Source: Yoonia sp. SS1-5 (GTDB taxonomy: Bacteria > Pseudomonadota > Alphaproteobacteria > Rhodobacterales > Rhodobacteraceae). From it: a DNA stretch of 64,000 nucleotides. The stretch is taken from NCBI RefSeq assembly GCF_038443705.2, contig NZ_CP151767.2, positions 4,021,501 to 4,085,500 of the forward strand, read 5' to 3'. Shown here in pieces: positions 9,132-18,406 of this stretch. The notes beneath the pieces are model-generated. The model worked only from the letters and a program-made list of their open reading frames with translations, was not told where the DNA came from and searched no databases. The position numbers and the translations under genes were made by a program. Each line of letters opens with the position of its first letter. Position 1 is the stretch's first letter.

Positions 9132-10115
9132 CTAGCGCATCCAGAAGCCCGCGGCCTTGATCTTGTTGCGCAGGGCCTGTTCGCGCCGGGGCAGGTTATT
9201 CTGATCAAAAAGGGCGCGCACCTTGTGGCCGCGGCCATGATAAATCATCCGTTTGAACGGATCATACCGTTTCAGCCATTTCTTGACCTTGTTGGGGGTG
9301 GCCACAGCCTCGAGTGCGGCGATATTGGCGTCAGTTTCACGCGCATAAAAGAGCGGTAGCACACGGTAGTGGCAGCTGAATGCGCCATCCAGACCGTCCA
9401 GTTCCGGCCCGGGTCGGCCGCCGCCCAGACTGTGGATCACAAGTGGCAGAACAATCTGGTCCAGCCAGGGATCAAGCGGCTGGATCACCAGCTCTTCGGG
9501 CGGGTCGTCGCGCACTGTCTGGGCATAGTGAGTGAAGCGTTCGCAAAACACCGCAGGGTCAGCACCGATGAACCAACCTGCATTGAAATAGAGGTAGCGT
9601 TCCCAGTATTCGTCGGGTTGCGACAGGTCCAGCGAGGTTTCGAAATCCAGACCAAACCGGTCATAAAGGGACTTCCAGATCGCCGTGTAGCCGGGCCAGT
9701 AGAGTTCCTCGACCGGCCAGGTCCCCTGACGGTTCATCGAGGCGGTGGGCCGGTCGAAATCAAAGGGCAGGGTGCTGATATCACCGGTGATCAGCGTATC
9801 GGTATCAAAAAAGACAAATGGCTCACCCGGCGGCAGGATTTGCAGGCCCTCGATCTTGTTGCCTTGCGGATAGGATTGCCCGAAGACACGGGAATCAAAT
9901 GGGGCAATCTTTGCCCCAAGTGCCGCCAACGCGCCCTTGATATTTTCCGGCATGCGCGGATCGCGGTCCCATAGGGGGCCGGGCTGGGGTTCTGCAACAA
10001 AAAGTGTGCCGTCAAAAAGCGGCGCGTTTTGGCGCAATGATGCGGTAAATAACAACGCCTCATAGGCGAGCCGCCCGGATTGGCCCACAATCATGATATT
10101 GAAGGGCTGGGCCAT
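9132..10115 (-). CDS. glycosyltransferase-like hypothetical protein
   Basis: A 327-residue cytoplasmic protein without signal peptide or membrane helix. A DTDTLI motif preceded by PFVFFD (about residues 105-115) resembles the DxD metal site of GT-A glycosyltransferases such as GT8. An NAGWFIGA segment after YLYF resembles the second conserved block of those enzymes. The lysine/arginine-rich C-terminus (KKWLKRYDPFKRM) may bind membrane or nucleic acid. The start at 10115 has AGGAAAGGA upstream; a longer in-frame start at 10184 would run into the divergent kinase promoter. Sugar and acceptor are unknown. Confidence 0.6.
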   Translation of the reverse strand: MAQPFNIMIVGQSGRLAYEALLFTASLRQNAPLFDGTLFVAEPQPGPLWDRDPRMPENIKGALAALGAKIAPFDSRVFGQSYPQGNKIEGLQILPPGEPFVFFDTDTLITGDISTLPFDFDRPTASMNRQGTWPVEELYWPGYTAIWKSLYDRFGLDFETSLDLSQPDEYWERYLYFNAGWFIGADPAVFCERFTHYAQTVRDDPPEELVIQPLDPWLDQIVLPLVIHSLGGGRPGPELDGLDGAFSCHYRVLPLFYARETDANIAALEAVATPNKVKKWLKRYDPFKRMIYHGRGHKVRALFDQNNLPRREQALRNKIKAAGFWMR

Positions 10116-10189
10116 TTTGCGTTTGTCCTTTCCTGCGTTATGTTGATCTATCCTTGGCGGGCGCTTGTGACAACCGCGCTGCAATCGGC

Positions 10190-11263
10190 ATGTCCGCGCA
10201 TATGGATGTGTCTCATATAGAATGGTTTCTGATGGCTGGTGACGATGATGACTTTCGGGCAGCGCTTCGCCTTACGCCAGAGCCGTGTGCCATCGTCGGC
10301 TCGGATGGACATGTTCACATCCACAATGATGGTTTTGACGCGCTGAATGACTGGCCGGCAGGGGCGTTGACGATGACCGCCATCGCCGCCTTTTTTTCGG
10401 ATGCGCAGGATCGGGACCGTCTGAAAACAGCATTTGAGGCCGCAATTGGTGGCAGTGCCACGGTCGTAGAGGATATGCGCCAGACGATTGCTGGCGAACA
10501 GGACGATCGTTGGTGGTCGATCCGAATGATCCCTTTGCCGCAAGTTGCGGCGCATGGGCCGATGGTGATGATGCGCTTTGATGATGTCACCGCCCGGGTG
10601 CTGGCGCTGCGCCGGCGCGATGGTGTCGTGGACGAGTTGCAGCATCGTATTGGCAACCTGCTGACACTTGTGCGGATTATTGCGCGTCGCACGGTGCAGA
10701 CCTCGGAGGATCTCGAGGTTTTTCTGACCGCCTTTGACGAGCGTATTGATGCGCTGGGGCGTACGCATGCCTTCTTATCAGGCGAGAACTGGGACGGCAT
10801 GACGATGCGCCAGATACTCGATCAGCAGATTGACGCAGACCCGGAGGTGCGTGATCAGATATTTGCGCGTGGCCCAAGCTGGCGGTTATCTGTCCGCCAT
10901 GCGCAAACCGTTGCGATGGCGATCAATGAATTGTTCACGAATGCAAAGACTTATGGCGCGTTGTCTGTTCCCGATGGTCGGGTGGATGTCAGCTGGGATC
11001 ATCCCAGCGACGGCAGTTACAATTTCATCTGGAAGGAAAGCGGGTTGTCCAGGCAGCTGGCCCCGAAAACCACCGGGTTCGGGATGCAAATCCTGACCCA
11101 GTTGCTGCCCCTGCAGATGGGTGGTCGCGCGGTTCACGCATTCACACCAACCGGTTTCCACTATGCACTGTTAGTGGCGGGGGGTGCCGCCGTGCCGGTG
11201 GAAATGGCGCCCGATGATCCGCTTCCGGACCTGCCTGAGGATTTTGTGGACCTTCCCGGATAG
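10190..11263 (+). CDS. HWE-family sensor histidine kinase
   Basis: A soluble kinase of 357 residues. An N-terminal PAS-like domain (CAIVGSDGHVHIHNDGFDAL onward) lies ahead of the kinase core. The core has the phosphoacceptor segment VDELQHRIGNLL, the N box AMAINELFTNAKTYGAL and the shortened nucleotide-binding region with WKESG and TGFGMQIL that marks the HWE/HisKA_2 kinases common in alphaproteobacteria. No transmembrane segment is seen, so it senses something in the cytoplasm. The start is uncertain: TTG at 10154 and ATGs at 10202 and 10232 are alternatives and none has a clear Shine-Dalgarno. It converges on a receiver-like protein gene, a possible partner. Confidence 0.85.
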   Translation: MSAHMDVSHIEWFLMAGDDDDFRAALRLTPEPCAIVGSDGHVHIHNDGFDALNDWPAGALTMTAIAAFFSDAQDRDRLKTAFEAAIGGSATVVEDMRQTIAGEQDDRWWSIRMIPLPQVAAHGPMVMMRFDDVTARVLALRRRDGVVDELQHRIGNLLTLVRIIARRTVQTSEDLEVFLTAFDERIDALGRTHAFLSGENWDGMTMRQILDQQIDADPEVRDQIFARGPSWRLSVRHAQTVAMAINELFTNAKTYGALSVPDGRVDVSWDHPSDGSYNFIWKESGLSRQLAPKTTGFGMQILTQLLPLQMGGRAVHAFTPTGFHYALLVAGGAAVPVEMAPDDPLPDLPEDFVDLPG

Positions 11264-11338
11264 ATGCGGTCGGCGCGCGGCCTTTTTCGGTAGCGCAACC
11301 GCGTCGGCGCCCGTTTGCCCACCGGCCCACGACCCGGT

Positions 11339-12232
11339 CTAAGGAACGCTGCGTCGCAAGGGTTCGGCTGTTTTTCGGCCAGCCATCCGGGTTGCTGCGT
11401 GGCTCGGGACCGGCCCAATCGCCGTTGTCTCGGCCGGCGCCGGTATTTTGCCCAAAAGGGCGTCCACTGCCGCCGCATATGCATCATCCATCTCGGGCGC
11501 GACAAAACGCGGTGCTGGTCCTGATGCATCATCGGGGAACGAGGGGCCGATGAATGTCGCAACCGGGGGTGTTTCCGCGGCGATATCAGATGCCACGCGC
11601 GCAACGGCCGGCCGGAAAATCAGCGTATCAACCAGATCGTCAAGGAACCCGTCACCCGTATCCGCACCAGGTGTGACAACCGGTTCAATAGCGGCGACAA
11701 GCGGGGCTTCATCATCGGCAGGCGCATCGTCCGGCATGCTGTCTGCGGGCATGACCGGCCCGTAAATCGCGGGTGCCGGGTGATCAGCGGTATTGTCCCA
11801 AAAGATCTGCGCTGTTGCGGCATCACCTGCATCCTCCAATTCCTGGCGCGCGATGCGGGCGGCAATCTCGTCGTAGTTTTCAATCGACGACATCGCCAGA
11901 CAGCACAGCAATTTTGGCGTCACGTCAGTGCTGAGTTGGGCATAAAGGCTTGGAATAAGGTCATATAATTCATCGGCCTCGCGTCCGGGCCTGTCGGTCA
12001 GCATAATGGTGCTGATATAGGGGTTGCGGCGTTCTGCCGACAACAGCAACGCATGTGTCAACCGCCCGTCAATGCGTTCATCCGCCACCATCAGATCAAC
12101 GGTTTCGACCCTGATCATTTCATGCGCCAATCGGCGGCTTTCGACGCAGACGACCTGGAACCCCTTGTCCATCAGTCCCTTGGCAGCGGCTGCGGTGTCT
12201 TCGGCGTCATCGCGCAGGATCAGAGCCTTCAT
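11339..12232 (-). CDS. receiver-domain-like protein with long acidic, proline-rich tail
   Basis: A 297-residue protein. Residues 1-115 look like a response-regulator receiver: a start strand KALILRDDAED with the acidic pair, then VDLMVADERIDG with Asp51 in the phosphoacceptor place. The conserved lysine of the fifth strand is not obvious. The rest (about 130-297) is low-complexity, rich in Ala, Pro and Asp, with no DNA-binding output domain. It may be a phosphate sink or protein-interaction hub, possibly with the convergent HWE kinase. Function is inferred only from fold and position. Confidence 0.6.
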   Translation of the reverse strand: MKALILRDDAEDTAAAAKGLMDKGFQVVCVESRRLAHEMIRVETVDLMVADERIDGRLTHALLLSAERRNPYISTIMLTDRPGREADELYDLIPSLYAQLSTDVTPKLLCCLAMSSIENYDEIAARIARQELEDAGDAATAQIFWDNTADHPAPAIYGPVMPADSMPDDAPADDEAPLVAAIEPVVTPGADTGDGFLDDLVDTLIFRPAVARVASDIAAETPPVATFIGPSFPDDASGPAPRFVAPEMDDAYAAAVDALLGKIPAPAETTAIGPVPSHAATRMAGRKTAEPLRRSVP

Positions 12233-12383
12233 CGGATTCTCCCTCTATGTGGCGGCATCTTTCCGAATCCTACGGACGGACCCTTAAATTTTGCTGAAAA
12301 TGCACTGCAATCACGCAGGAGGCTTGGCGCTTCTGTCTGATCCCCCTATAGATCGGCCAAAGTGACCGGGAGGTATGCGCAGA

Positions 12384-12971
12384 ATGCGGACCGCAACAAT
12401 TACACGTAAAACGGCCGAGACGGATATTTCCGTGACCATCAATCTGGATGGGGCGGGTGTTTATGACAACCAGACTGGTGTTGGGTTCTTTGATCACATG
12501 CTTGATCAGTTGTCGCGCCATGCGCTGATTGACATGACCGTCCGGGCGACGGGCGATCTGCATATTGACGATCACCACACGGTCGAGGATGTGGGCATTG
12601 CGTTGGGGCAGGCCCTGACCGAGGCGCTGGGCGACAAGCGTGGCATTCGGCGTTATGGCAGCTGTCATCTGCCGATGGATGACGCGCAGGTGCGCTGCGC
12701 GCTTGACCTGTCCGCGCGGCCCTATCTGATCTGCAATCTGGACCTGCCCTTTGGCAAGATCGGCACATTTGACACCGAACTGGTGCGCGAGTTCTTTCAG
12801 GCGCTCAGCACCCATGGCGGGATCACCCTCCATATCGACAAGCTGCACGGGTTCAACGCACATCACATTGCCGAAGCCGCGTTCAAGGCCGTGGCCCGCG
12901 CGCTGCGCGAGGCTGTCGAAACCGATCCGCGCAAGGCTGATGCGGTCCCCTCGACCAAGGGTCGTTTATGA
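12384..12971 (+). CDS. hisB: imidazoleglycerol-phosphate dehydratase
   Basis: Removes water from imidazole glycerol phosphate in the sixth step of histidine synthesis. The 195-residue single-domain form is normal outside enterobacteria. Metal-binding motifs are intact: [23 protein letters not shown] and [14 protein letters not shown]. The ATG at 12384 is ten bases after GGGAGG; an ATG at 12375 is too close to that ribosome site. It opens the his gene group and overlaps hisH by 4 nt (ATGA). Confidence 0.96.
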   Translation: MRTATITRKTAETDISVTINLDGAGVYDNQTGVGFFDHMLDQLSRHALIDMTVRATGDLHIDDHHTVEDVGIALGQALTEALGDKRGIRRYGSCHLPMDDAQVRCALDLSARPYLICNLDLPFGKIGTFDTELVREFFQALSTHGGITLHIDKLHGFNAHHIAEAAFKAVARALREAVETDPRKADAVPSTKGRL

Positions 12972-13606
12972 CAACCGCATTGATCGACTATGACAGCGGC
13001 AACCTGCACTCTGCCCATAAGGCGTTTGAGCGGATGGCCGGCGAGGTTGGCGCCGGTCCGATTGTGGTGACGTCTGATCCTGATGTTGTGGCCAAGGCGG
13101 ACAGAATTGTCCTGCCCGGTGATGGGGCCTTCCCGCATTGCCGGGCCGGGCTTTTTGCACGCACCGGTCTGGCAGAGGCGATCATCGCGGCGGTCATGGA
13201 AAAGGGCAGGCCCTTTTTTGGAATTTGCGTCGGGATGCAGATGCTGGCGACGACCGGACATGAATACGCCCCGACGCCCGGATTTGGCTGGATCAGCGGA
13301 GATATCCGGCGGATCAGCCCGACGGATGAGACGCTGAAGGTGCCGCATATGGGCTGGAATGACCTGATTTTGGATCACCCGCATCCGGTTCTGGCGGATA
13401 TCGAGACCGGCGATCACGCTTATTTCGTACATTCCTATGCGATGGACGTCACCGATCCGGCTCATCGTTTGGCGCATGTGGATTATGCGGGCGACATCAC
13501 CGCCATCGTTGGGCGGGATACGATTATCGGCACCCAATTCCACCCCGAAAAAAGCCAGATGGCAGGGCTGCAGATGATTGGCAATTTTCTGAAATGGACC
13601 CCGTAA
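12968..13606 (+). CDS. hisH: imidazole glycerol phosphate synthase, glutaminase subunit
   Basis: Class I glutamine amidotransferase of 212 residues that supplies ammonia to HisF. The nucleophile Cys lies in [10 protein letters not shown], and the catalytic His and Glu lie in TQFHPEKSQ near the C-terminus. The opening [13 protein letters not shown] is the usual first strand and loop. ATGA overlap with hisB suggests coupled translation. Its partner hisF lies 3 kb downstream in the same group. Confidence 0.96.
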   Translation: MTTALIDYDSGNLHSAHKAFERMAGEVGAGPIVVTSDPDVVAKADRIVLPGDGAFPHCRAGLFARTGLAEAIIAAVMEKGRPFFGICVGMQMLATTGHEYAPTPGFGWISGDIRRISPTDETLKVPHMGWNDLILDHPHPVLADIETGDHAYFVHSYAMDVTDPAHRLAHVDYAGDITAIVGRDTIIGTQFHPEKSQMAGLQMIGNFLKWTP

Positions 13607-13646
13607 TTTGGATTAAGTCCGTCGTGAAAGCCGTTGAGGTAAAAGC

Positions 13647-14117
13647 ATGATTTCGAAACGTCTTTTTGTGTTGGGCGCCGTGGCGGCATTGGCGGCTTGT
13701 GGCGGTCGACCTTCGCCCACACGGGCTGCGCGCCGGGACATCCCGCTATATCCGAACGAAACACCCCAATTGCGCCGGTTGATCAATAAATATGCCGCCA
13801 TCCACGAGATCCCCGTGACGCTGTTGCATCGGGTGATCATTCGCGAAAGCACGCATAATCCGGCAGCGCGCAATGGGCCCTATTGGGGATTGATGCAAAT
13901 TTTGCCCGAAACCGCCCGCACGATGGGCTATCGGGGTAGCCCCGAAGGTTTGCTGGACGCGGAAACCAACCTGAAATACGCGGGCAAGTATCTGCGCGGG
14001 GCGTGGCTGCTGTCTGACGGGGATGAGGCGACAGCTGTCAGCTGGTACGCCCGCGGGTACTATTTCGAGGCCAAGCGCCGGGGGCTTCTTGTGGAAACAG
14101 GCTTGCGTCCCGGTTAA
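13647..14117 (+). CDS. small lytic transglycosylase-like lipoprotein
   Basis: A 156-residue protein with lipoprotein signal ending LAAC (Cys18). The mature part is a compact SLT domain: VIIRESTHNPAARN with the catalytic Glu, GLMQILPETARTMGY and AVSWYARGYYFEAK. Such proteins cleave peptidoglycan glycan strands from the inner face of the outer membrane. The domain is short for the family, close to a minimal SLT core. It lies between hisH and hisA on the same strand, likely as a passenger of the his transcript. Confidence 0.85.
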   Translation: MISKRLFVLGAVAALAACGGRPSPTRAARRDIPLYPNETPQLRRLINKYAAIHEIPVTLLHRVIIRESTHNPAARNGPYWGLMQILPETARTMGYRGSPEGLLDAETNLKYAGKYLRGAWLLSDGDEATAVSWYARGYYFEAKRRGLLVETGLRPG

Positions 14118-14169
14118 GGCGCGATTGGGGTGCTGGTCCCGGGGATGCCCCGGAACCAGGCAGAATGCG

Positions 14170-14559
14170 CTATTGCACGCGGACCCATGTGCCGCCGTTG
14201 CGGCAGATGCCCAAAACACAGCCCGATACCGATAGCTGATCGCCGTTTAGCTGCAGCTTGGATGAATATGTCTTGTCACGATCAGGCGAATAGACCTTCC
14301 CGCTATAGGCGCCGCCGCCATTTGCGACAGTCTCGGAGATGATGTTGCGACCGGTGAAGTTCGACGAGATTTCATTGGCATTGCTGTCAAACGACTTGAT
14401 CAACGTCCCACACAGCGCGGCCCCACAAGGCGCCACCTGAATGAACCCGAAATTGCCATTGTCGTCCTTGGCCGTCTGCCAGATGCCTTCCAGCGGATCT
14501 GCCATTGCCGTCCCGGCCATGCAAAGCGCTGCGGCGGCCGTCATAAGGATCTTCTTCAT
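14170..14559 (-). CDS. DUF2147-like secreted protein
   Basis: A 129-residue protein with a cleavable signal peptide (MKKILMTAAAALCMAGTAMA). The mature part starts DPLEGIWQT, contains the paired cysteines of PCGAALCGTL and GCVLGICRNG, and ends TWVRV, the pattern of DUF2147 periplasmic proteins. The start at 14559 follows AGGGAGGAAGACAG on the minus strand; upstream in-frame starts would precede this ribosome site. It lies antisense within the his gene group. Function unknown; likely periplasmic and disulfide-bonded. Confidence 0.8.
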   Translation of the reverse strand: MKKILMTAAAALCMAGTAMADPLEGIWQTAKDDNGNFGFIQVAPCGAALCGTLIKSFDSNANEISSNFTGRNIISETVANGGGAYSGKVYSPDRDKTYSSKLQLNGDQLSVSGCVLGICRNGGTWVRVQ

Positions 14560-14701
14560 CTGTCTTCCTCCCTGAGAATTAGGCTTAGCATGCGCCACCC
14601 TGTCGCAGCCAATCAAGTCTGACGTTGGGTCGCCGCGGTTCATTGCATTCCGGTCTGCTGCATGCATAAACGCGCACATCCAGACAAAAGGAACCGCCCG
14701 A

Positions 14702-15421
14702 ATGATCCTCTACCCTGCCATTGACCTTAAAGACGGAAACGCCGTGCGGCTGGTGCATGGGGATATGGATCAGACGACCGTTTTCAACGATGATCCGGCA
14801 GCACAGGCCAAGGCCTTTGTGGCGGCGGGGTGTGAATGGCTGCATCTGGTGGATCTGAACGGCGCTTTTGCGGGCGAGCCGGTGAACGCCGCCCCGGTCG
14901 AGGCGATCCTTGCCGCCTGTCCGGTGCCTGCGCAACTGGGGGGCGGCATTCGTGATATGGCCACGATTGAACGCTGGCTGGATAAGGGACTGGCACGGGT
15001 CATTCTTGGTACGGTTGCCGTCGAAGACCCCGATCTGGTGCGTGCGGCAGCCAAAGCCTTTCCGGGGCAGGTGGCCGTGGGTCTGGACGCCCGCAATGGC
15101 CGGGTTGCAACACGCGGCTGGGCAGAGGAGACCGACATCATGGTGACCGACCTTGCCCGATCCTTTGAAGATGCGGGGATCGCCGCGATCATCTATACGG
15201 ATATTCTGCGCGATGGGGCCATGAAGGGGCCGAATGTCGATGCAACCGCTGATCTGGCCCGCGCCGTCGACATCCCGGTGATCGCCTCGGGCGGGGTGTC
15301 ATCCATGGCTGATTTGACCGCGTTGCAGGCGACAGGCGTCATTTCGGGCGCGATCTCCGGCCGGGCGCTTTACGATGGGGCGATTGATTTGGCGGCCGCC
15401 CTGGAGACCCTGAAAGGATAG
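14702..15421 (+). CDS. hisA: phosphoribosylformimino-5-aminoimidazole carboxamide ribotide isomerase
   Basis: Fourth step of histidine synthesis, an Amadori rearrangement of ProFAR. The 239-residue TIM barrel shows the first-strand Asp in [15 protein letters not shown], the half-barrel phosphate loops GGGIRD and ASGGVSS, and the second catalytic Asp in [10 protein letters not shown]. It follows the divergent DUF2147 gene and is followed within 6 bp by the DUF2867 gene. Confidence 0.96.
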   Translation: MILYPAIDLKDGNAVRLVHGDMDQTTVFNDDPAAQAKAFVAAGCEWLHLVDLNGAFAGEPVNAAPVEAILAACPVPAQLGGGIRDMATIERWLDKGLARVILGTVAVEDPDLVRAAAKAFPGQVAVGLDARNGRVATRGWAEETDIMVTDLARSFEDAGIAAIIYTDILRDGAMKGPNVDATADLARAVDIPVIASGGVSSMADLTALQATGVISGAISGRALYDGAIDLAAALETLKG

Positions 15422-15427
15422 TCACCC

Positions 15428-15892
15428 ATGCCAGCAGATGTCCGAAAGATCGACTTACCAGCGGTCAGCGCCTTGCATCAGCAACGCAAGGCAGGGGATT
15501 TTCTGGACTGCTACAGCGTGGCGTCGGACCTGCCCCCGCGCCGGGCCGCCGAGATTGTGACCAGCTTTCCGGGATGGGCGCAGGCGCTGTTGGGGATCAG
15601 ACGCATTGTGACAGCGCCGTTCGGGTTGGACAATGACGGCCCGCAGACCGCCGACAAGCTTGGCCCGTTTCCGGTACAAAGCGAGACCGAGACAGAAATC
15701 CTTGCCGGTTTTGATGACAAGCATCTGAATTTTCTTGTGTCGGTGCTTTCGCATCAGGGGCAGATCAGTCTGGCGACATGGGTTGCCCCGCATCACCTGG
15801 GTGGGCGGCTTTACCTAGCTGCGATCATGCCGTTTCATATCGCAATCGCGCGCAATGCACTGGTGCGGGTGGCGGCGGCCTCGCAGACCTGA
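15428..15892 (+). CDS. DUF2867-like protein
   Basis: A 154-residue soluble protein with the DUF2867 pattern: a DCYSVASDLPPRRAAEIVTSFPGW opening region, then GPFPVQSETETEILAGFDDKHLNF and a C-terminal LYLAAIMPFHIAIARNALVR. The family is of unknown function. It starts 6 bp after hisA and its TGA overlaps the next ATG (TGATG), so it is probably translated with both neighbours. Confidence 0.75.
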   Translation: MPADVRKIDLPAVSALHQQRKAGDFLDCYSVASDLPPRRAAEIVTSFPGWAQALLGIRRIVTAPFGLDNDGPQTADKLGPFPVQSETETEILAGFDDKHLNFLVSVLSHQGQISLATWVAPHHLGGRLYLAAIMPFHIAIARNALVRVAAASQT

Positions 15893-16149
15893 TGCGTATG
15901 ATTGCTCGCGTCGCCTTTTGGGTGCTGCTTGGAGTGCCAAGTCTTGTGCTGCTGCTGACCTTGGGGGCAGAGCAGGTGCTGACGTGCCAGATGGACCCTT
16001 ACCAGGGTTTCACCTGTCCGCGCATATTCGGCTATGCCATGCCGCTGGCTGCGCTGGGCATCTTCACGATCATACCGTTTCTGATCATCGGATTCATTTG
16101 GCTGGGCATGTCGTCTGCGGCCGCGTTGGCAGGACGCAGACGACGATAG
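15892..16149 (+). CDS. small two-helix membrane protein
   Basis: An 85-residue protein with two hydrophobic helices (about residues 5-25 and 47-72), a short loop holding two cysteines (CQMDPYQGFTC) and a basic C-terminus (AGRRRR). The ATG at 15892 overlaps the stop of the DUF2867 gene. I do not recognise a family. The two cysteines face the same side of the membrane and could form a disulfide if that side is periplasmic. Confidence 0.65.
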   Translation: MRMIARVAFWVLLGVPSLVLLLTLGAEQVLTCQMDPYQGFTCPRIFGYAMPLAALGIFTIIPFLIIGFIWLGMSSAAALAGRRRR

Positions 16150-16151
16150 GG

Positions 16152-16598
16152 TCAGTTCGCGCTCATCGCCTTGTCGGTCAGCGCATTTAGCGCGCCGTTC
16201 ACCTTTTTGACGACTTCCGCATCAGCGGCGATGTCGAGACCGGCAAACAGGTCTTCTGCCGGGGTCCATGTCATCTGCGTGTTGCCGTCCGCATCCTGAT
16301 AAGCCAGCACGCGCAGTGGCAGAACGAGACCCGCGCGCAGGTCATCTTCCATTGCCAAAGTACCCAAGGCGGGGTTGCCGAAGATCAGCAATGTTGCATC
16401 GGGAATGGATTTGCCGACGCTTTCAGCGCCCTTGGCATGATCCACACGGGCAAAAACGGTGGCGCCTGCGCCGGTGACGGCGGCCTCAAGCCCATCAATG
16501 GTTTCGCTGACGGAAAGTGGGGATGCTTTGATCATATTTTCGGCCCAAGCTGCTGTTGTCGAAAGCCCGATAAGGGCGGTTGCGATAAGGTGTTTCAT
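16152..16598 (-). CDS. DUF302 domain secreted protein
   Basis: A 148-residue protein with a signal peptide (to about residue 19, AWA). The mature part has the DUF302 features: SVSETIDGLEAAVTGAGATVFARVDH, then LLIFGNPALGT and PLRVLAYQDADG. This domain occurs in small periplasmic proteins, and its role is unclear. It is convergent with the preceding small membrane gene, with 2 bp between stops, and divergent from hisF. Confidence 0.85.
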   Translation of the reverse strand: MKHLIATALIGLSTTAAWAENMIKASPLSVSETIDGLEAAVTGAGATVFARVDHAKGAESVGKSIPDATLLIFGNPALGTLAMEDDLRAGLVLPLRVLAYQDADGNTQMTWTPAEDLFAGLDIAADAEVVKKVNGALNALTDKAMSAN

Positions 16599-16698
16599 GT
16601 GTTGCCTCCAATACCAGTGCGCAACTTAAGCCTGAATTTCGCCGCTGATGCCAGCGCCGCCCTTCCCATTTCGCCGCTTTCCGCCTAAGGATCACGGC

Positions 16699-17457
16699 AT
16701 GTTGAAGACCCGGATCATCCCCTGCCTTGATGTCGCCGAGGGGCGCGTTGTCAAAGGCGTGAATTTTGTGGACCTCGTGGATGCGGGCGACCCGGTTGAT
16801 GCGGCGATTGCCTATAATGCGGCGGGCGCGGACGAGCTGTGTTTTCTCGATATCATGGCCACGCAGGAAAATCGCGGTACGATGTTCGATCTGGCCACCC
16901 GCACCGCAGAACAGTGTTTCATGCCGCTGACGATTGGCGGGGGCGTGCGTACCCATGAGGATGTGCGCGATCTGCTGCTTGCGGGGGCGGACAAGGTCAG
17001 CTTCAACTCTGCCGCCGTGGCCAATCCTGATGTCGTGGCCGAGGCCGCGATGCGGTTTGGGTCGCAATGTATCGTTGTGGCGATTGACGCCAAGACGGTA
17101 TCGCCCGGAAAGTGGGAAATCTTCACCCATGGCGGACGGCGCGCGACGGGCATAGATGCGGTCGCATTTGCCAGGACGGTCGTTGAAAAAGGGGCGGGGG
17201 AGATCCTGCTGACGTCGATGGATCGCGATGGCACCAAGGCGGGGTTCAATCTGCCGCTGACCCGGGCGATTTCGGATGCGGTCAATGTGCCGGTGATTGC
17301 CTCGGGCGGGGTTGGCACGCTGGATCATCTGGTCGAAGGGGTGACGGAAGGCGGGGCATCGGCTGTGCTGGCGGCCTCGATCTTTCACTTTGGGACCTAC
17401 ACGATCGGGCAGGCCAAGGCCCATATGGATGCCGCAGGCATACCGGTGCGGCTATGA
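16699..17457 (+). CDS. hisF: imidazole glycerol phosphate synthase, cyclase subunit
   Basis: Works with HisH to form imidazole glycerol phosphate and AICAR. The 252-residue TIM barrel has the catalytic Asp in [15 protein letters not shown], the second catalytic Asp in [12 protein letters not shown], and phosphate loops GGGVRT and ASGGVGT. The start at 16699 gives the standard [11 protein letters not shown] opening. It overlaps hisE by 4 nt. Confidence 0.97.
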   Translation: MLKTRIIPCLDVAEGRVVKGVNFVDLVDAGDPVDAAIAYNAAGADELCFLDIMATQENRGTMFDLATRTAEQCFMPLTIGGGVRTHEDVRDLLLAGADKVSFNSAAVANPDVVAEAAMRFGSQCIVVAIDAKTVSPGKWEIFTHGGRRATGIDAVAFARTVVEKGAGEILLTSMDRDGTKAGFNLPLTRAISDAVNVPVIASGGVGTLDHLVEGVTEGGASAVLAASIFHFGTYTIGQAKAHMDAAGIPVRL

Positions 17458-17759
17458 CGCTCGAAGAACTCGCCGCTGTCATCGCCTCGCGCAAGGATGC
17501 CGACCCGGGTAGCAGCTGGACAGCCAAGCTGCTGTCCAAGGGGCCGGAAAAATGCGCCGAGAAGTTCGGCGAAGAAGCGATAGAGGCGATTGTCGAGGCG
17601 GTCAAAGGGGACCAGGCGGGCCTGACTGCCGAAGCGGCGGATGTGCTTTACCACTTGCTGGTCATGCTGGCGTCGCTGGATGTACCACTTGATGATGTCA
17701 TGGCGGAACTGGCCCGACGGCAAGGCATGTCCGGCATCGCCGAAAAAGCCAGCCGCTAG
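17454..17759 (+). CDS. hisE: phosphoribosyl-ATP pyrophosphatase
   Basis: A 101-residue all-alpha pyrophosphohydrolase for the second step of histidine synthesis. The metal site motif is visible as [18 protein letters not shown] and the following [13 protein letters not shown]. It is a stand-alone HisE rather than a HisI-HisE fusion, as is usual in alphaproteobacteria. ATGA overlap with hisF; last gene of the his group in this window. Confidence 0.95.
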   Translation: MTLEELAAVIASRKDADPGSSWTAKLLSKGPEKCAEKFGEEAIEAIVEAVKGDQAGLTAEAADVLYHLLVMLASLDVPLDDVMAELARRQGMSGIAEKASR

Positions 17760-17769
17760 CGTTCTGTCC

Positions 17770-18237
17770 CTATAGCCTGGACGAAATCACCCCTGTGGCA
17801 AAGCCGCCCATCCGTAATTCGCCGAACAACCGCTGATACTCGATTTTCGGGCAGCGATCCTGCACCACATCGACGCCGCGATCCTGTGCGGCTTGCGCGG
17901 CTTGTGCATGGCTGACGCCAATCTGCATCCAGATCGTTTGCAGGTCGGGCCAGCGATCCAGTGCCTCGGTCACGATTTGGGGCACCGCCTCGGACCTGCG
18001 AAAGATATCAACCATGTCGACCGCGTCAGGGATACTTGCCAGATCAGGATAGACCGTCTCGCCCAGCAATGTCTGGCCAGCCAGCCCCGGATTGACCGGT
18101 ATGACGCGATAGCCCTTGAGCCCCAGATAGCGGGCGACATAGAAACTGGGGCGCACCTGCTTGGCGGACACGCCAACAACCGCAATCGTGCGGGTTCGTT
18201 TCAGGATATTGCGGAGAAAATCATCTGAATACTGCAT
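17770..18237 (-). CDS. CoA-binding protein, YccU-like
   Basis: A 155-residue protein with a single Rossmann-type CoA-binding domain: TIAVVGVSAKQVRPSFYVARYL near the N-terminus, VIPVNPGLAGQTLLG, then DMVDIFRRSEAVP and the C-terminal QDRCPKIEYQRLF. The family binds CoA; its reaction is unknown. It is convergent with hisE, with 10 bp between stops. Confidence 0.88.
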   Translation of the reverse strand: MQYSDDFLRNILKRTRTIAVVGVSAKQVRPSFYVARYLGLKGYRVIPVNPGLAGQTLLGETVYPDLASIPDAVDMVDIFRRSEAVPQIVTEALDRWPDLQTIWMQIGVSHAQAAQAAQDRGVDVVQDRCPKIEYQRLFGELRMGGFATGVISSRL

Positions 18238-18251
18238 TGATCCTCTGCATA

Positions 18252-18282
18252 AACAAAAAGACGCCCGGCGAAAACCGGGCGT
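18252..18282 (-). terminator. Rho-independent terminator, minus strand
   Basis: An 8-bp perfect stem, ACGCCCGG at 18261-18268 with CCGGGCGT at 18275-18282 and a 6-nt loop, followed on the minus strand by TCTTTTTGTTT. It lies 125 bp beyond the stop of the YHS-domain gene, so it closes that transcript or a separate small RNA. Confidence 0.85.
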
Positions 18283-18406
18283 AAGTTACGGAACGAGGGA
18301 CAGTAGCGTGAAGGCCGCTGTTCCAAAACGGCACTTCCACTTACTGAGGTAAGCAATCTGACAGGCAGCAAAAGTACGGCTCAGATTTTTGTGATCGGTC
18401 GTTATC

